Origin: a bacterium
GTDB taxonomy: Bacteria > Patescibacteriota > Saccharimonadia > Saccharimonadales > Saccharimonadaceae
Assembly: GCA_030427525.1 (NCBI GenBank)
Contig: JAUIBD010000009.1
Span: 1 to 43,447, forward strand
Length of the DNA: 43,447 nt
Direction of reading: 5' to 3'
In this document: one piece after another, positions 1-9,444 of the stretch
Numbering within the stretch: the first letter of the stretch is position 1
Layout of the letters: each line of letters starts with the position of its first letter
Position numbers and translations under genes: made by a program
The notes under the pieces: model-generated
Seen by the model: the letters and a program-made list of their open reading frames with translations, nothing else
What the model was told of the DNA's origin: nothing
The model's database searches: none

Positions 1-1293
1 GTAATCGTATCGTCTGCCTCTGGACTTGCAGGGTCTGAATCGATAGTCACGTTTAGTGCCGTTTGCTCGTCTGGTATAGCCGCTATCTCTGTATCAGTAT
101 CCGCGCGTAAATGGTCAAGCGAAAATATAGCGTCTCCGCTTCCAGCCGTGTACCCCATACGTAAACTGTCCATTTGTGTGGCTGTCGTAGAAGTAGCTAC
201 ACCTATTCCAGAATCGTATACGTTGCTTGCCGCACGGTCATAAATTTTAAGCCGTGCACCCGTTGCACTTCCTGGCTCAAAGTAGACAGATACCCAATAC
301 CACTCTGTCGGAGTCAGAGCACTAGAGGAAGTAAAACGCGTGACCAAACCATCCCGTAGTTGGATAGTGCCGTCTGTTTGAATTCTTACGGTAAACGCAA
401 TCGCGGAAGTTCCAGCTTGTTGTACGTTACAAATAGTCGTGATAGCCGTAGGTAATGCACCTAGCCGCAACGCAAATCCATACCATGCAGCCGTCTGAGC
501 CGTATAATCCACCCGATAGGTTTTCACAGCGCCACCAGTTACATCAACATGCATCGCTAATGAACCCTCGTATGGGTTTTCTACGAATGTGGCATCTGGC
601 CCAGCGCCCGTAATTGTATTAAATATCGTGCTGGTGCTATCTAGTGGGTCACCGTCCGCACCGTTTTCAAAATCTTCCCTTAGCTCCGTTATCTCTGTAG
701 AGCTGTATGATGGAGGGCCAACTTCATCGGTATCATCTGCCAACATACGGTCTATCGAATAGGTGCAGTCGCCTGTTGTGGCCAGTAATCCGACGCGTAG
801 ATTGTCCATGGCTGTCGCAGCGGTAGAAGTTGCTGCTCCATTGCCTGAATCATACACTAGCGATGAGCCAGCATCGTATATTTTTAGTCGCGCACCTGCT
901 GCATCACCTGGCTTGAAGTGAACAGACACCCAATACCAATTGTTACTAGAAAGTACGGGCGAAATAAACCTAGAGGTCAAGTTGTCTCGAAGTTGTACGG
1001 TGTTATCCGTCATTAGCCGAATGGTGCACGCTAGCGTCGTACCCTGAAATGCTTGATAGATGGTTGTTGTAGCTGTAGGAACAGTATCGATTCGAAGCGC
1101 AAAACCAAACCAGATTTCACTTTGTGATGAGTGGTCTACCCGATAAGATTTTACCACCCCGCCGGTGGTCGTCATCTGTGCAGCTAAACCACCTTCAAAA
1201 CTAGTATCTACAAACGTAGCGTCGGGGCCCGCTGAGGGCTGCTCCGTTCGACCCGCTCTCAAAATCCTCAGTAAGTGCTGCTATAGTTGCCAT
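1..1293 (-). pseudogene. Tandem LamG-like surface/tail protein, frameshifted near its start and cut by the window edge
   Basis: Read on the minus strand, the start codon at 1293 overlaps the stop of the upstream gene (TAATG), so it is the third gene of the module. The first frame gives a short peptide ending LTEDFESGSNGAALSGPRRY and a stop at about 1201. From about 1260 to position 1 a different frame is open without a stop and encodes two similar units of about 185 residues, each with AGPDATFV, a GG-VK-YRVD stretch, W-GFALR, LRD and WYWVSV-F-PG-A-GARLKIYD. These look like concanavalin/LamG carbohydrate-binding domains. In the second unit about 15 residues separate FENGADG from AGPDATF; in the first unit only 10 nt remain, so about 35 nt appear lost, which breaks the frame. 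The gene continues past the left edge. It could be a true pseudogene, a phase-variable state or an assembly error. Confidence 0.6.
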
Positions 1294-2441
1294 TATGGCT
1301 CCGTCGTGTATGGTGTTGTTAGTGATAAGTCGCGTAGTGTGCGGTACTTCTCTAGCTGGAGCTCAGTCATTATAGAGCCGCCTTCATCTACCAAGCCCTT
1401 GCTATTCGTTCCGTTGTAAGCCGGATAGCTGTCTGGAATCAGTCGCCAGTCCCACTTGCTGTTCGCGAAACTGTTGAAGTACATAGTAATGGCCCACACA
1501 TCACGTCGAGCCATTATGACGTCAAATACGGCTTGCATCTCCACATCTGTTGTTGTGCCGAACTCACCACAACCAAGTGCAACTGTACCCCCACAGGAGT
1601 CTGCCCAATCTATAAAGCCAGCAATCTTTACTGATGTTCTGTCTGCATTGGCGGGGTAACCACCAGGGTTGTCTCTGTCGCCATTTGGTGGTTCGGGATC
1701 ATAAAAATCTCCTAAGAGTATCGAACCATTTTGCTCAAACACATCATACAGTTCCTGTGGGTGGGCGGCTGCCACACGGTCTGGTTTCGGGAACTTTGTC
1801 CCCCACCAGTGGCCGTTTGCAATCGAACACCAAGCCATCACATCTGACACATCATTTGCCGCGTTGTAGCTAGCGTCTTTTATTCCTGCAAAGTAGTTTG
1901 AGCAATATATTTGCATCTGCGCCCATAGTTCGAGGTTTGCTATTCGGTCAGCATTACTCGACGATGGATCACCTATTGGTCCGTCACCGTCTGGTTCATG
2001 ATGTATCGTAAATGCAAATGCAGGCTTACCCGCCCCGCGACGAGCTATGGCCACATCGCGCACGATATTTAGCATGGAATCTTTGTTTCCTGCCACGACT
2101 TGGTCCCATGCGTCTCCGTTTACTTTACACGATAGTACGCCGTACGCTCCTAATATATCGATTTCATCTAAGCGCGAGTTTAGCCAATTTGTGGTAACCT
2201 CGGATGACGTAAATTTACGTCGAGAGTAGATGTTTCCACCGATAATCGTCAGAGCTTCATCCTCTGTTGGTCGCACTGTTTCAGAGGCATTCATCCCCCA
2301 AAAGTTCGTCCATGGCACATGACCAGCGAACAGTGGAGTGCCACTTGAACCAGAACCGGGATCTAATAAATGATCAGTTCGCCCGCGGTATACGAGCTTC
2401 GTTTGGTTCTCAACCATTGTCCAGCTAGGTAACGTACTCAT
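1293..2441 (-). CDS. TIM-barrel glycoside hydrolase-like protein (GH26-like)
   Basis: 382 aa, no signal peptide or membrane segment seen. Residues 141-151 read [11 protein letters not shown] and residues 290-295 read GCGEFG. A His-Glu pair at the end of one barrel strand (E149) and a Glu at the end of a late strand (E293) match the acid/base and nucleophile layout of clan GH-A enzymes such as GH26, so polysaccharide cleavage is a reasonable guess. The substrate is not readable. The start overlaps the preceding gene by ATGA and the stop overlaps the next by TAATG, so the three genes should be co-translated. A glycosidase between a repeat fibre and a LamG protein suggests a surface or tail-associated depolymerase acting on a host glycan. 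Family assignment is from motifs only. Confidence 0.55.
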   Translation of the reverse strand: MSTLPSWTMVENQTKLVYRGRTDHLLDPGSGSSGTPLFAGHVPWTNFWGMNASETVRPTEDEALTIIGGNIYSRRKFTSSEVTTNWLNSRLDEIDILGAYGVLSCKVNGDAWDQVVAGNKDSMLNIVRDVAIARRGAGKPAFAFTIHHEPDGDGPIGDPSSSNADRIANLELWAQMQIYCSNYFAGIKDASYNAANDVSDVMAWCSIANGHWWGTKFPKPDRVAAAHPQELYDVFEQNGSILLGDFYDPEPPNGDRDNPGGYPANADRTSVKIAGFIDWADSCGGTVALGCGEFGTTTDVEMQAVFDVIMARRDVWAITMYFNSFANSKWDWRLIPDSYPAYNGTNSKGLVDEGGSIMTELQLEKYRTLRDLSLTTPYTTEP

Positions 2442-3925
2442 GGGAGAATCTGCCAGTCGTCTCCGTCAATCATAATAGATTCAGGGCTTGTGCCGGTACC
2501 TGCGGTGCCTGAACCCTTGAAAATAAAGTAGATGTCGGTACGAGCTGAGGGACGAGAGCCAGGCCATGACCCAGCCGGTGGCTTATATACCGTAAATGTC
2601 GAACCAGCTGGTACATCTGCATACGTAACGGTTCCAGCGCTTGGTGTTGCCCATGTCCCATCCCCACGAAGGTATGTCGTGCTATTTGCAGTGCCAGAGC
2701 CCAATCGCGCAGTTGCAATAGTTCCGGAGGTGATGTCTCCCGCTGCATGAGCGTGGGACGTATCTGCCTTGCCCGACAGTGAGGTATTTACTTGAGATTG
2801 TGTGTAGTACCGTGCATCACCCCGAGTATCGTTGTGGTATTGCGGGTGGTCGTCATCGCTCAGACCAGTTAAGGCGCCGTGGTCGCTTACCCCTGCACCC
2901 GCTGCAGTCCACTCTAGTCCACTACCATTCCAGCTAAGTACGTCACTGCTGCTGGGTGAATTTGTTACGGATAGTTTTGGTTCTGTCACACTATCGCTGG
3001 CGAGTTTGGTGCTAGTAACCGAGCCATCTACTGGCGTACGATTGTCACTGAGGCGTGCATCACTGTCGTCTACCTTGCCCGCGAGAGATGTATCTATTTC
3101 AGATTTTGTGTAGTAGCGTACGTCACCACGAGCATCGTTGTGATATTGCGCATGATCATCATCTGCGAGCCCTGTCAAAGCACCATGATCTGTTACTCCA
3201 CCACCACTGGACACGGTAGCGGGCACCCATGTACTTGTGCCAGATTGGTAGACGAGTGATTGACCATCACTTGCACCAGATGTATTTACGTCTGAAAGAT
3301 CATCAAGCGTGGTGGGCACACCCGTCGGGTCAGTCCAGCCCAGCGTAGTACCATTGTAAACCAGTAGCTGGCCGTTTGTTGGGCCAACGGCAGTGGCGAT
3401 TTTGTCTACCGTTACAGAGTTATCTGCTAGCTTTGCAGTTGTCACGTTGGCATCGGCGATTTTGGCCGTACTCACTGCGCTCGACGCAAGCTTGACCGCG
3501 GTCACATTGCCATCAGCAATTTTTACAGTGGTAACCGCACCATCTGCTATAGTCGCCGAAGCATTGAGCTTTGTTTGAGTTGCGCTATCTAGCTTTGTTT
3601 CTGCAATTGTACCATCGGCTATCTTTGCGTTGGTCACACTGCTGCCTGCGAGTTCAGTAGTACCAACCGCTCCAGCCACAATCTGTGCATTGCTAGCAGT
3701 CCCAGAGAGGTCGCCACCCATGGTTGGATTGCCCCCAGCACCGTTTACTTTTGTAGCCAGCGCGGAGTCTAATTTTGCTTCTGTGATAGTTGCATCGGGA
3801 ATAGCAGCAGCCGGTACCGCGTCATCTTTCAATGAACCATCTGATTTGTGAGCTGCGAGCAAGTACTGATTGAGGACATCCCCCCATGTACCTTCATCGG
3901 CGCCCGGTATTGGTAAACGTGGCAC
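2438..3925 (-). CDS. Repeat-rich fibre protein, phage tail-fibre-like
   Basis: 495 aa. The N-terminus (residues 5-36) has [18 protein letters not shown] and a KSDGSLK stretch, the G-W-LN motif often seen at the start of phage tail or fibre proteins. Residues about 85-180 are short repeats of the type V(T)-x-KIAD / KLA. Two copies of a 38-residue unit follow at 246-283 and 348-385 ([24 protein letters not shown]), typical of fibre shafts. The C-terminal region has [13 protein letters not shown], another fibre motif. No signal peptide. Start chosen because AAGGAGGG lies just upstream (3936-3943). It heads a module with a glycosidase-like and a LamG-like protein, which suggests attachment to and digestion of a host surface. 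No capsid, terminase or integrase gene is visible, so prophage remnant and cellular adhesin are both open. Confidence 0.6.
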   Translation of the reverse strand: MPRLPIPGADEGTWGDVLNQYLLAAHKSDGSLKDDAVPAAAIPDATITEAKLDSALATKVNGAGGNPTMGGDLSGTASNAQIVAGAVGTTELAGSSVTNAKIADGTIAETKLDSATQTKLNASATIADGAVTTVKIADGNVTAVKLASSAVSTAKIADANVTTAKLADNSVTVDKIATAVGPTNGQLLVYNGTTLGWTDPTGVPTTLDDLSDVNTSGASDGQSLVYQSGTSTWVPATVSSGGGVTDHGALTGLADDDHAQYHNDARGDVRYYTKSEIDTSLAGKVDDSDARLSDNRTPVDGSVTSTKLASDSVTEPKLSVTNSPSSSDVLSWNGSGLEWTAAGAGVSDHGALTGLSDDDHPQYHNDTRGDARYYTQSQVNTSLSGKADTSHAHAAGDITSGTIATARLGSGTANSTTYLRGDGTWATPSAGTVTYADVPAGSTFTVYKPPAGSWPGSRPSARTDIYFIFKGSGTAGTGTSPESIMIDGDDWQILP

Positions 3926-3935
3926 TTTGTGTATT

Positions 3936-3943
3936 CCCTCCTT
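3936..3943 (-). promoter_or_regulatory. Strong ribosome binding site of the fibre gene
   Basis: AAGGAGGG on the minus strand, 10 nt before the ATG at 3925. Its strength contrasts with the leaderless genes around it and fixes the start. Confidence 0.6.
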
Positions 3944-4010
3944 ATAAATAGGATATAGATATACTTTACTGCATATGCTTGTGAAGGTAAATAGCGTTTA
4001 CACCCCATGG

Positions 4011-4016
4011 TATACT
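4011..4016 (+). promoter_or_regulatory. -10 box, leaderless start of the kinase gene
   Basis: TATACT ends 7 nt before the ATG at 4024, so transcription should begin on or next to the start codon. No Shine-Dalgarno site is present. Confidence 0.55.
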
Positions 4017-4023
4017 GATCAAG

Positions 4024-4605
4024 ATGAGTAAAAACGAAAATGTGAAGATTGTCGCGTTCGTCGGCCTAGCTGGTAGCGGTAAAAGTGCGGCGGTAGAGTA
4101 CCTCACTGAGAAGGGTTATCCAAAGGTATACTTTGGCGGCATTATTTATGAAGCCATGAAAGAAGCAGGTTTAACGCCAGGCGATTGGGACCAAGATAAA
4201 AAATTCCGCGAAGAAATTCGCGAAAAAGAAGGCAAAGATTTCGTCGTAAAACGTGCTGTAAAGCAAACCCGTGACCTGATCGCTGCCGGTCAGAAGCATG
4301 TCGTACTCGATGGCCTCTATAGCTGGAGTGAATACAAAATTCTAAAGCATGAATTCCCTGGTGAGATGACAGTAATTGCGATTGTTACCCCAAAACACCT
4401 GCGCTACAGCCGCATGGAACACCGGCCCGAGCGACCAATGACTAAACAAGAAATAGACGAACGCGACTGGGCAGAGATAGAAAACCTCGAAAAAGGTGGC
4501 CCGATAGCCATCGCCGACTATTTCATACACAACGATAAAGACGTTGCGCATTTACAGCACGAGTTGTCGACGATTCTACAATCAACCGGCTTCTTCGAGG
4601 GATAA
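4024..4605 (+). CDS. P-loop kinase, dephospho-CoA-kinase/nucleotide-kinase-like
   Basis: 193 aa. Walker A at residues 14-21 (GLAGSGKS), followed by YFGG in the place where dephospho-CoA and cytidylate kinases bind their acceptor. HVVLDGLYSWSEY (about 92-104) resembles the Walker B strand, and RMEHRPERPMT (about 126-136) gives the arginines expected in a lid. The domain resembles the archaeal-type dephospho-CoA kinase/AAA group. The substrate cannot be told from sequence; a nucleotide or coenzyme precursor is likely. It stands alone and is predicted leaderless. Its last 24 nt overlap the end of the convergent whiB-like gene. Confidence 0.65.
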   Translation: MSKNENVKIVAFVGLAGSGKSAAVEYLTEKGYPKVYFGGIIYEAMKEAGLTPGDWDQDKKFREEIREKEGKDFVVKRAVKQTRDLIAAGQKHVVLDGLYSWSEYKILKHEFPGEMTVIAIVTPKHLRYSRMEHRPERPMTKQEIDERDWAEIENLEKGGPIAIADYFIHNDKDVAHLQHELSTILQSTGFFEG

Positions 4606-4905
4606 ATATCCATTTAAATCTAGTGGCAAGCGCTGCTCCTCTGCGTGCGCCTCAGCGGCCGCTACGACTTGACTCCAGCTGTGCATTGGCCTGCGTCGTA
4701 AAAGAGATCTCCGTTCTCGTTCAGTCATACCTCCCCACACACCCCATTCAATCTGGTTATCGAGTGCCTCGGCCAGACAAGCAGCTCGCACCAAGCAACT
4801 TTTACACGTTTCTTTCGCTTTATTCTGTTCTGAACCACGCACAAACATTGCGTCAGGCTCTTGCTGTCTACACTTTGCGTCTGCCCACCGATCTATTTCA
4901 GGCAT
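4582..4905 (-). CDS. WhiB-family iron-sulfur transcription factor
   Basis: 107 aa. The four-cysteine signature is complete: C12, C34, C37, C43 (C-x21-C-x2-C-x5-C), followed by the family's turn GVWGG at 55-59 and a basic stretch ERERRSLLRRR (62-72) for DNA contact. WhiB proteins bind a [4Fe-4S] cluster through these cysteines, and in Actinobacteria several bind region 4 of the principal sigma factor. The gene starts 16 nt after the rpoD stop, with AAAGGG upstream as a ribosome site, so it is the last gene of a dnaG-rpoD-whiB operon. That linkage suggests the product acts with this very sigma factor, probably as a redox or NO sensor. The C-terminal 35 residues match no motif I know. The family call is firm; the partner is inference. 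Confidence 0.9.
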   Translation of the reverse strand: MPEIDRWADAKCRQQEPDAMFVRGSEQNKAKETCKSCLVRAACLAEALDNQIEWGVWGGMTERERRSLLRRRPMHSWSQVVAAAEAHAEEQRLPLDLNGYLSLEEAG

Positions 4906-4921
4906 TCTTCTTTTCCCTTTG

Positions 4922-5917
4922 TTACTTTAAGTATTCGTGCAGCTTCTTGCTGTCTTTGTGCTTTCGCAGTTTTGCCAGCGCTTTTGCTTCGATTTGTCGA
5001 ATACGTTCGCGCGTTACGGCGAATTCTTGGCCGACTTCCTCTAGCGTATGGCTCTTGCCGTTGTCGAGCCCAAAACGCATGCGAATAATTTTTTGTTCAC
5101 GGTCTGACAGTGTTGAAAGCACTTCTTGTACTTGTTCTTTCAATAGTTGGGTAGTGGCAGATTCTTCTGGTGTAACGCTGTCTTCGTCTTCAATAAAATC
5201 TTGCAGCACGCTGTCGGCGTCGTCGTCGTCACGCCCTACACCGGCGTCTAGACTCTGAATGTCTTGCTTAATTTTAATAACGTATTCCACCTTTTCTGGC
5301 TCCATCTCGAGTTCTTTTGCCAGTTCATCGATGGTTGGTTCGCGGTTTAGTTCCTGGGTCATTCGGCGCTGTGTGCGCAGCAGCTTGTTGATGGTTTCCA
5401 CCATGTGCACTGGAATACGAATCACACGCGCTTGGTCGGCAATCGCACGGGTTATGGCCTGGCGAATCCACCAGGTAGCATAGGTACTAAACTTGAACCC
5501 TTTGTCTGGGTCGAACTTTTCTACCGCACGTAGCAAGCCAGTGTTTCCTTCCTGAATCAAATCCAGAAAATCGAGCCCACGGCCACTGTAGCGCTTCGCG
5601 ATACTGACTACCAGACGCATGTTAGCTTCGGCCATCTTATCTTTTGCGCGCTTGTCGCCTTTTACTACTTTTTGCGCAAGTGCCAGTTCCTCCTCGGCGG
5701 AAAGTAGTGGAATTTTACCAATTTCACGCAAATACAAACGCACCGAGTCGTCTGACACATCATCAAAGTATTGGTTGCTGTTTAGCGTATCTTCGTCATC
5801 CTCGACTTCATCTTCGAGGTCACCTTCATCTGGTTCGTCTACTACTTCAAGTAAATCAAGCTCTTGCTCGTCATTCTCGTCGTTTAATTGCTTGCTGTCA
5901 TCGTCATTATTACCCAC
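4922..5917 (-). CDS. rpoD: Principal sigma factor (sigma-70/SigA)
   Basis: 331 aa. An acidic, low-complexity N-terminus (1-55, many D/E) replaces a long region 1.1. Region 1.2 is [17 protein letters not shown] (56-72). Region 2 covers about 97-167 with the [20 protein letters not shown] and [13 protein letters not shown] core that melts the -10. Region 4.2 (about 290-318) has [21 protein letters not shown], the -35-reading helix-turn-helix. Length is typical of a compact SigA. The GTG start at 5917 shares its G with the TAG stop of dnaG (TAGTG), so translation is coupled. The WhiB-like gene follows after 16 nt. This sigma should serve both promoter styles seen here: -10-only leaderless genes and full -35/-10 promoters. 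Confidence 0.95.
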   Translation of the reverse strand: MGNNDDDSKQLNDENDEQELDLLEVVDEPDEGDLEDEVEDDEDTLNSNQYFDDVSDDSVRLYLREIGKIPLLSAEEELALAQKVVKGDKRAKDKMAEANMRLVVSIAKRYSGRGLDFLDLIQEGNTGLLRAVEKFDPDKGFKFSTYATWWIRQAITRAIADQARVIRIPVHMVETINKLLRTQRRMTQELNREPTIDELAKELEMEPEKVEYVIKIKQDIQSLDAGVGRDDDDADSVLQDFIEDEDSVTPEESATTQLLKEQVQEVLSTLSDREQKIIRMRFGLDNGKSHTLEEVGQEFAVTRERIRQIEAKALAKLRKHKDSKKLHEYLK

Positions 5918-7641
5918 TAGGCAGTCTCCTTGATTAATGTTGAGAGTTGTTCGCGCAGTTGCCCTGCTAATGTTTCGTCACCAGCAGATTCGGCCTCACG
6001 TAGCCGTTCTATTAGTTCTTGTTTTGCTTTTTTCTTGTGTTCAACTTCCGTTTGGCGGAGCAGTTTGGCTATTTCCTGCGACGCATCTTCGTCGCTCCAG
6101 CCATCGTACCTGGTCTCGGCCCTAAGTTCTACTATTTTGACATAGGTTGCAACAGGTTGCAACTCTTTAGCAGTCAGTTCGGCGTTCGATTTTTGCAGAA
6201 GGTTCGCTAGGTATTGCCTGTGTTCACCGACAAACATGTCACTTGTGTAATTCGCTAGCTGGTACCGCTGGGCAGAAAACATCCACAGCGCCGCCAGCAC
6301 ATCATCTTGGTATGCGTAGCGCACATCGTGTTCAGTCGCTTCAATTTTCACAGCTCTACGTACCGTTTCATCATTCGTTTCACCGCTCAACTTTGCCTTT
6401 ACTGCCTCAAAGGAGCTGTCGGTTAGTTTGGCGATTTGCTTCACGTAGTGCTCTTGCTCTACTGTATCTTGTAACATTCGCACAATACGTAGACTTTCGG
6501 TAGTAAAACGTCGTTTTCCTGCCGCTGTTTTTAGGTTCTCACGCTTGGAAAACTCTTCTAATACCCAGTCCACCACTGGTTCGGCCGATTCAGTCGCCTT
6601 CTTCCACGCACCTGCGTCCTGTTGTATCAGCTCGTCGGGGTCTTTTGCACCTTCAGGCAAGCGAATAATTGAAAGCTCCACGTCGGTTCGTGCGGCAATC
6701 GGAATTGCCCGTTCGGTTGCGGCTAGGCCTGCTTTGTCACCATCAAAACTCAAGCGCACGTTGTGGCTCAGACGACTCAGAGCTTTTAAATGGTACTCGG
6801 TCATTGCCGTACCAGCCGAAGCCACCACGTTTTTTACGCCTGCCTGGTGACTACTTACCACGTCTAAGTTGCCTTCTACTATTACGCTTGCGTCTTGTTT
6901 ACGAATGGCTTCCTTTGCCTGACTTAAACCAAACACATGGCGTGACTTGTCATACAGTAATGTCTGCGGAGTATTCAGATATTTGGGCGCTTTCGGATCA
7001 TCTACCAAAATACGGCCGGTGAAACCAATCACTTGCCCACTCGGGTCCATCAACGGCACCGTCATCCGCCCACGAAACAGGTCACTGCCATAACGATTCG
7101 CCAAACCCGCGTCGGAAAGATCTTTTTTATTAAATCCTTTATTCAGCAGTATCCGCGTTAGTACTTCGCCGTCATCCGGTGCATAGCCCAGACGGAAATC
7201 TTGCACGATTTGCTTTGAGAATCCACGAGTCTTGAAAATATACTCCATGGCGTGCTGATTTTTTAGCAAGCTTTGCTGATAGTATTTCGCAGCAAGTTCA
7301 TTGGCTTCTAGCAAGCGTTTTTTCTTTTTAGCAATCTCGCCAGAGCCTTTGGTGTCGTACATACTTAGGTCGACGCCGGCTTTTCTAGCTAATTGCTCTA
7401 GTGCCGCACGAAAATCTAGCCCTTCGACTTCCATCACGAAACTAAACACGTCCCCACCTTTACCGCTACTGAAATCATGCCAAATGTGTTTATCAGGGCT
7501 CACCACGAAACTCGGTGTTTTTTCACTGCTAAATGGGCTCAAGCCTTTAAAATTTCTACCAGCTCGCTTCAGTTGCACGTATTCGCCAATCACGTCTTCT
7601 ATATTCAGACGTGCACGCACCTCTTCTTTTGCATCCTGCAT
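5917..7641 (-). CDS. dnaG: DNA primase without zinc ligands
   Basis: 574 aa; makes RNA primers for replication. The N-terminal domain aligns with the CHC2 zinc-binding domain ([13 protein letters not shown] at 33-45; [10 protein letters not shown] at 55-64), but the four ligands of E. coli DnaG (C40, H43, C61, C64) are S35, S38, D56 and S59 here, with spacing preserved. The catalytic core is intact: [13 protein letters not shown] (221-233), the TOPRIM VEGNLD with E256, and SFDGDKAG with D300 and D302. The C-terminal third is the helicase-interaction part and is poorly conserved. It heads the dnaG-rpoD-whiB operon and is predicted leaderless. Loss of all ligands implies a zinc-free fold of the template-binding domain. 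Confidence 0.93.
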   Translation of the reverse strand: MQDAKEEVRARLNIEDVIGEYVQLKRAGRNFKGLSPFSSEKTPSFVVSPDKHIWHDFSSGKGGDVFSFVMEVEGLDFRAALEQLARKAGVDLSMYDTKGSGEIAKKKKRLLEANELAAKYYQQSLLKNQHAMEYIFKTRGFSKQIVQDFRLGYAPDDGEVLTRILLNKGFNKKDLSDAGLANRYGSDLFRGRMTVPLMDPSGQVIGFTGRILVDDPKAPKYLNTPQTLLYDKSRHVFGLSQAKEAIRKQDASVIVEGNLDVVSSHQAGVKNVVASAGTAMTEYHLKALSRLSHNVRLSFDGDKAGLAATERAIPIAARTDVELSIIRLPEGAKDPDELIQQDAGAWKKATESAEPVVDWVLEEFSKRENLKTAAGKRRFTTESLRIVRMLQDTVEQEHYVKQIAKLTDSSFEAVKAKLSGETNDETVRRAVKIEATEHDVRYAYQDDVLAALWMFSAQRYQLANYTSDMFVGEHRQYLANLLQKSNAELTAKELQPVATYVKIVELRAETRYDGWSDEDASQEIAKLLRQTEVEHKKKAKQELIERLREAESAGDETLAGQLREQLSTLIKETA

Positions 7642-7647
7642 GTTTTT

Positions 7648-7653
7648 ATTGTA
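7648..7653 (-). promoter_or_regulatory. -10 box of the dnaG operon, leaderless
   Basis: TACAAT on the minus strand, 6 nt before the dnaG ATG. It lies back to back with the -10 of the divergent gene at 7689. Confidence 0.55.
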
Positions 7654-7677
7654 CCACTATTTACCTCTGTAATTGAT

Positions 7678-7683
7678 TATGCT
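7678..7683 (+). promoter_or_regulatory. -10 box of the 7689 gene, leaderless
   Basis: TATGCT, 5 nt before the ATG at 7689. A second ATG lies at 7695, but the -10 spacing favours the first. Confidence 0.45.
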
Positions 7684-7688
7684 TAACT

Positions 7689-8321
7689 ATGTATATGCAG
7701 CCAAACAATCCCATGCAAACACCACAGCCCGAACAGCCTAATCCATCGATTGATTATTTGAATCAAATTGCTTCGCCTGTTCCACAAAAAACTATGAATC
7801 CACTAGTTGTGTGGGTGGCAATTGCTGGCTTCTTAGCGGTCATCATCTTGGTTATCACCCTTATTGCCACAGGTGGCACGTCAAACAAAGACCGCATGAC
7901 TACCATAGCCGCCGAGCTGACAGCGCTACAGACCATCACATCAGAGGCAACTGAAAACATTCAGGGTTCCGAACTACGCACACTAAACAGCAGCCTGACT
8001 CTTGTCTTAGCAAATGTAAACCGAGACAGCGCCACGGCTGTTTCTGCAATCGGTGCAACCAGCGACGAAAAGAATAAAAATGTGATAGCTGTGAACAATG
8101 AAGTTGCCGACTTCAAATCAAAACTAGAGGACGCACGCCTGAATGCAATCTTCGACCGCACCTATGCTCGTGAAATGACCTACTACCTAAAAACGGTGCG
8201 TACGCAAATGGCAAATTTATACAGCTCTACAAAGAAACAACCAGTTCGTGAATTCTTGCAAACAACGGACCAAAACCTTAGCCCGTTTGTCGAAGGCTTC
8301 GAAAACTATAACGGCAATTAG
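7689..8321 (+). CDS. Single-pass membrane protein of unknown function
   Basis: 210 aa. The first 30 residues are rich in Pro, Gln and Asn (cytoplasmic tail), then one hydrophobic segment (VVWVAIAGFLAVIILVITLIA, about 39-60), then a helical, Ala/Thr/Glu-rich domain that is probably extracytoplasmic and coiled-coil-like. I recognise no family. Divergent from dnaG with a shared 47-nt promoter region. It ends in a 4-nt overlap with the convergent YjbR-like gene. Confidence 0.7.
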   Translation: MYMQPNNPMQTPQPEQPNPSIDYLNQIASPVPQKTMNPLVVWVAIAGFLAVIILVITLIATGGTSNKDRMTTIAAELTALQTITSEATENIQGSELRTLNSSLTLVLANVNRDSATAVSAIGATSDEKNKNVIAVNNEVADFKSKLEDARLNAIFDRTYAREMTYYLKTVRTQMANLYSSTKKQPVREFLQTTDQNLSPFVEGFENYNGN

Positions 8322-8656
8322 TTACCAGCAACAAGATCGTAGCTGAGGCGCGCCAGGTCTTTTATTTCATCGTCGTCCAGCTGGCCTGAACAAATTATCG
8401 TATTCCAGTGCTTTTTGTTCAGATGATACCCAGGCACCACTGATTCGTATTTTTCACGCAAATTCTCTGCTAGTTGCGGGTCACACTTTAGGCTCACGCG
8501 CAGTGGCTTACTACCATCGGCAATTATCGCAAACAGCTTTCCTTCGCCCGTTTCTTTATGACCTACTTTGTACACACTGGTACCTTCGCCAAAGGGAAAA
8601 TCCAGCCAGGTGTTGGGAAATGTTAGCAGATATTCTTCAAGTTCTTTGTGATTCAT
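8318..8656 (-). CDS. MmcQ/YjbR family protein
   Basis: 112 aa, the full family length. Matches the fold's landmarks: a charged N-terminal helix, FPFGEGTSVYKVG, KLFAIIADG, LRVSLKCDP and the conserved VPGYHLNKKHWNT segment near residues 74-86. Members bind DNA in a CyaY-like fold but their physiological role is unclear. It overlaps the preceding 87-aa gene by 20 nt and is the last gene of the orn operon. Its stop overlaps the convergent stop of the 7689 gene. Confidence 0.85.
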   Translation of the reverse strand: MNHKELEEYLLTFPNTWLDFPFGEGTSVYKVGHKETGEGKLFAIIADGSKPLRVSLKCDPQLAENLREKYESVVPGYHLNKKHWNTIICSGQLDDDEIKDLARLSYDLVAGN

Positions 8657-8900
8657 CTAAAAGCCCTTGTCGTTGTGCGAATACTATCACTCGCTCTGCA
8701 GCCTTCTTATATGCTGGTGCACCACCCTCCATTGAAGTCACTATCACACGTACGTCTGCTGAAGCAATTACACCCGCCAAAAACGTCGCAAGTGGTCGAT
8801 CGAGGGGCCCCTCTTTTATCGCGGCAGCTTGTACATCTTTAGCAACTTCGGGCGTAATACCAAACTCTTGTGGTGTACGTACTCTCGCAGAGCCTCTCAT
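8637..8900 (-). CDS. Small protein of unknown function between orn and the YjbR-like gene
   Basis: 87 aa, soluble, mixed alpha/beta in character (TPEVAKDVQAAAIKEG, ADVRVIVTSMEGGAPAYKKAAERVIVFAQ). Its ATG overlaps the orn stop (ATGA) and its end overlaps the next gene by 20 nt, so it is a genuine operon member rather than a chance frame. No family recognised. Confidence 0.65.
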   Translation of the reverse strand: MRGSARVRTPQEFGITPEVAKDVQAAAIKEGPLDRPLATFLAGVIASADVRVIVTSMEGGAPAYKKAAERVIVFAQRQGLLDESQRT

Positions 8901-9430
8901 AGTTTCACCTTCGCCAAATAGTATTTCAGTTCTTCTATGCTTCCCTGTATATCTTCCATCGCGCGGTGGGCTTCAGGCTTGGCAAATTTCTTTTTGTACT
9001 TGCCTTCAAACACTACCTTCCACGCGCTCACGTCTAGCATGCGGTAGTGCAGTTTCGCGTTGAGCCGTGGCCATTCATTTTCAATAAATTTGCGGTCTTG
9101 ATGAATCGAATTGCCTGCTAACAGTACAGGGTCACTGGTATCAAACTGCTCTTCTAAAAACCTAAGTAACTCATTTTCTACTGTTTCTGTATCTTTACCT
9201 TGCTCGTTCTGCTGCGTTAACTGGCTTCTAACCTCAGGAAATTTCTCCCAGAATTCACCGACCATACGCTGCTGCATCAAGTTAGACTCTACCTTCTGCA
9301 CCGCTTCATATCGCGCTAGTTCATTAAACTGCCAATCAGTCGCAATCACCGCCACTTCTAATATACGGTCCTCATTCGGGTCGAGTCCCGTCATTTCTAA
9401 ATCAATCCACAAAAGGTTTGCTTTTTTCAC
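8897..9430 (-). CDS. orn: Oligoribonuclease
   Basis: 177 aa, normal family length. DEDDh exonuclease that degrades 2-5 nt RNA and linear dinucleotides to mononucleotides. Motif ExoI is LLWIDLEMTGLD with D10 and E12; ExoII is LLAGNSIHQDRKFI; ExoIII is HRAMEDIQGSIEEL with the catalytic His and Asp. The start is GTG at 9430, 8 nt after a perfect TATAAT that itself contains the helicase stop codon. It leads a three-gene overlapping operon. Confidence 0.95.
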   Translation of the reverse strand: MKKANLLWIDLEMTGLDPNEDRILEVAVIATDWQFNELARYEAVQKVESNLMQQRMVGEFWEKFPEVRSQLTQQNEQGKDTETVENELLRFLEEQFDTSDPVLLAGNSIHQDRKFIENEWPRLNAKLHYRMLDVSAWKVVFEGKYKKKFAKPEAHRAMEDIQGSIEELKYYLAKVKL

Positions 9431-9438
9431 TGTTTATT

Positions 9439-9444
9439 ATTATA
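9439..9444 (-). promoter_or_regulatory. -10 box of orn embedded in the end of the helicase gene
   Basis: TATAAT, whose TAA is the stop codon of the upstream helicase gene. It ends 8 nt before the GTG start of orn. Confidence 0.55.

Noticed and set aside
1165-1419. 84-aa plus-strand frame and similar short plus frames over 1-3900
   Set aside because: All are antisense to the fibre/glycosidase/LamG module, whose repeats and motifs fix the minus strand as coding.
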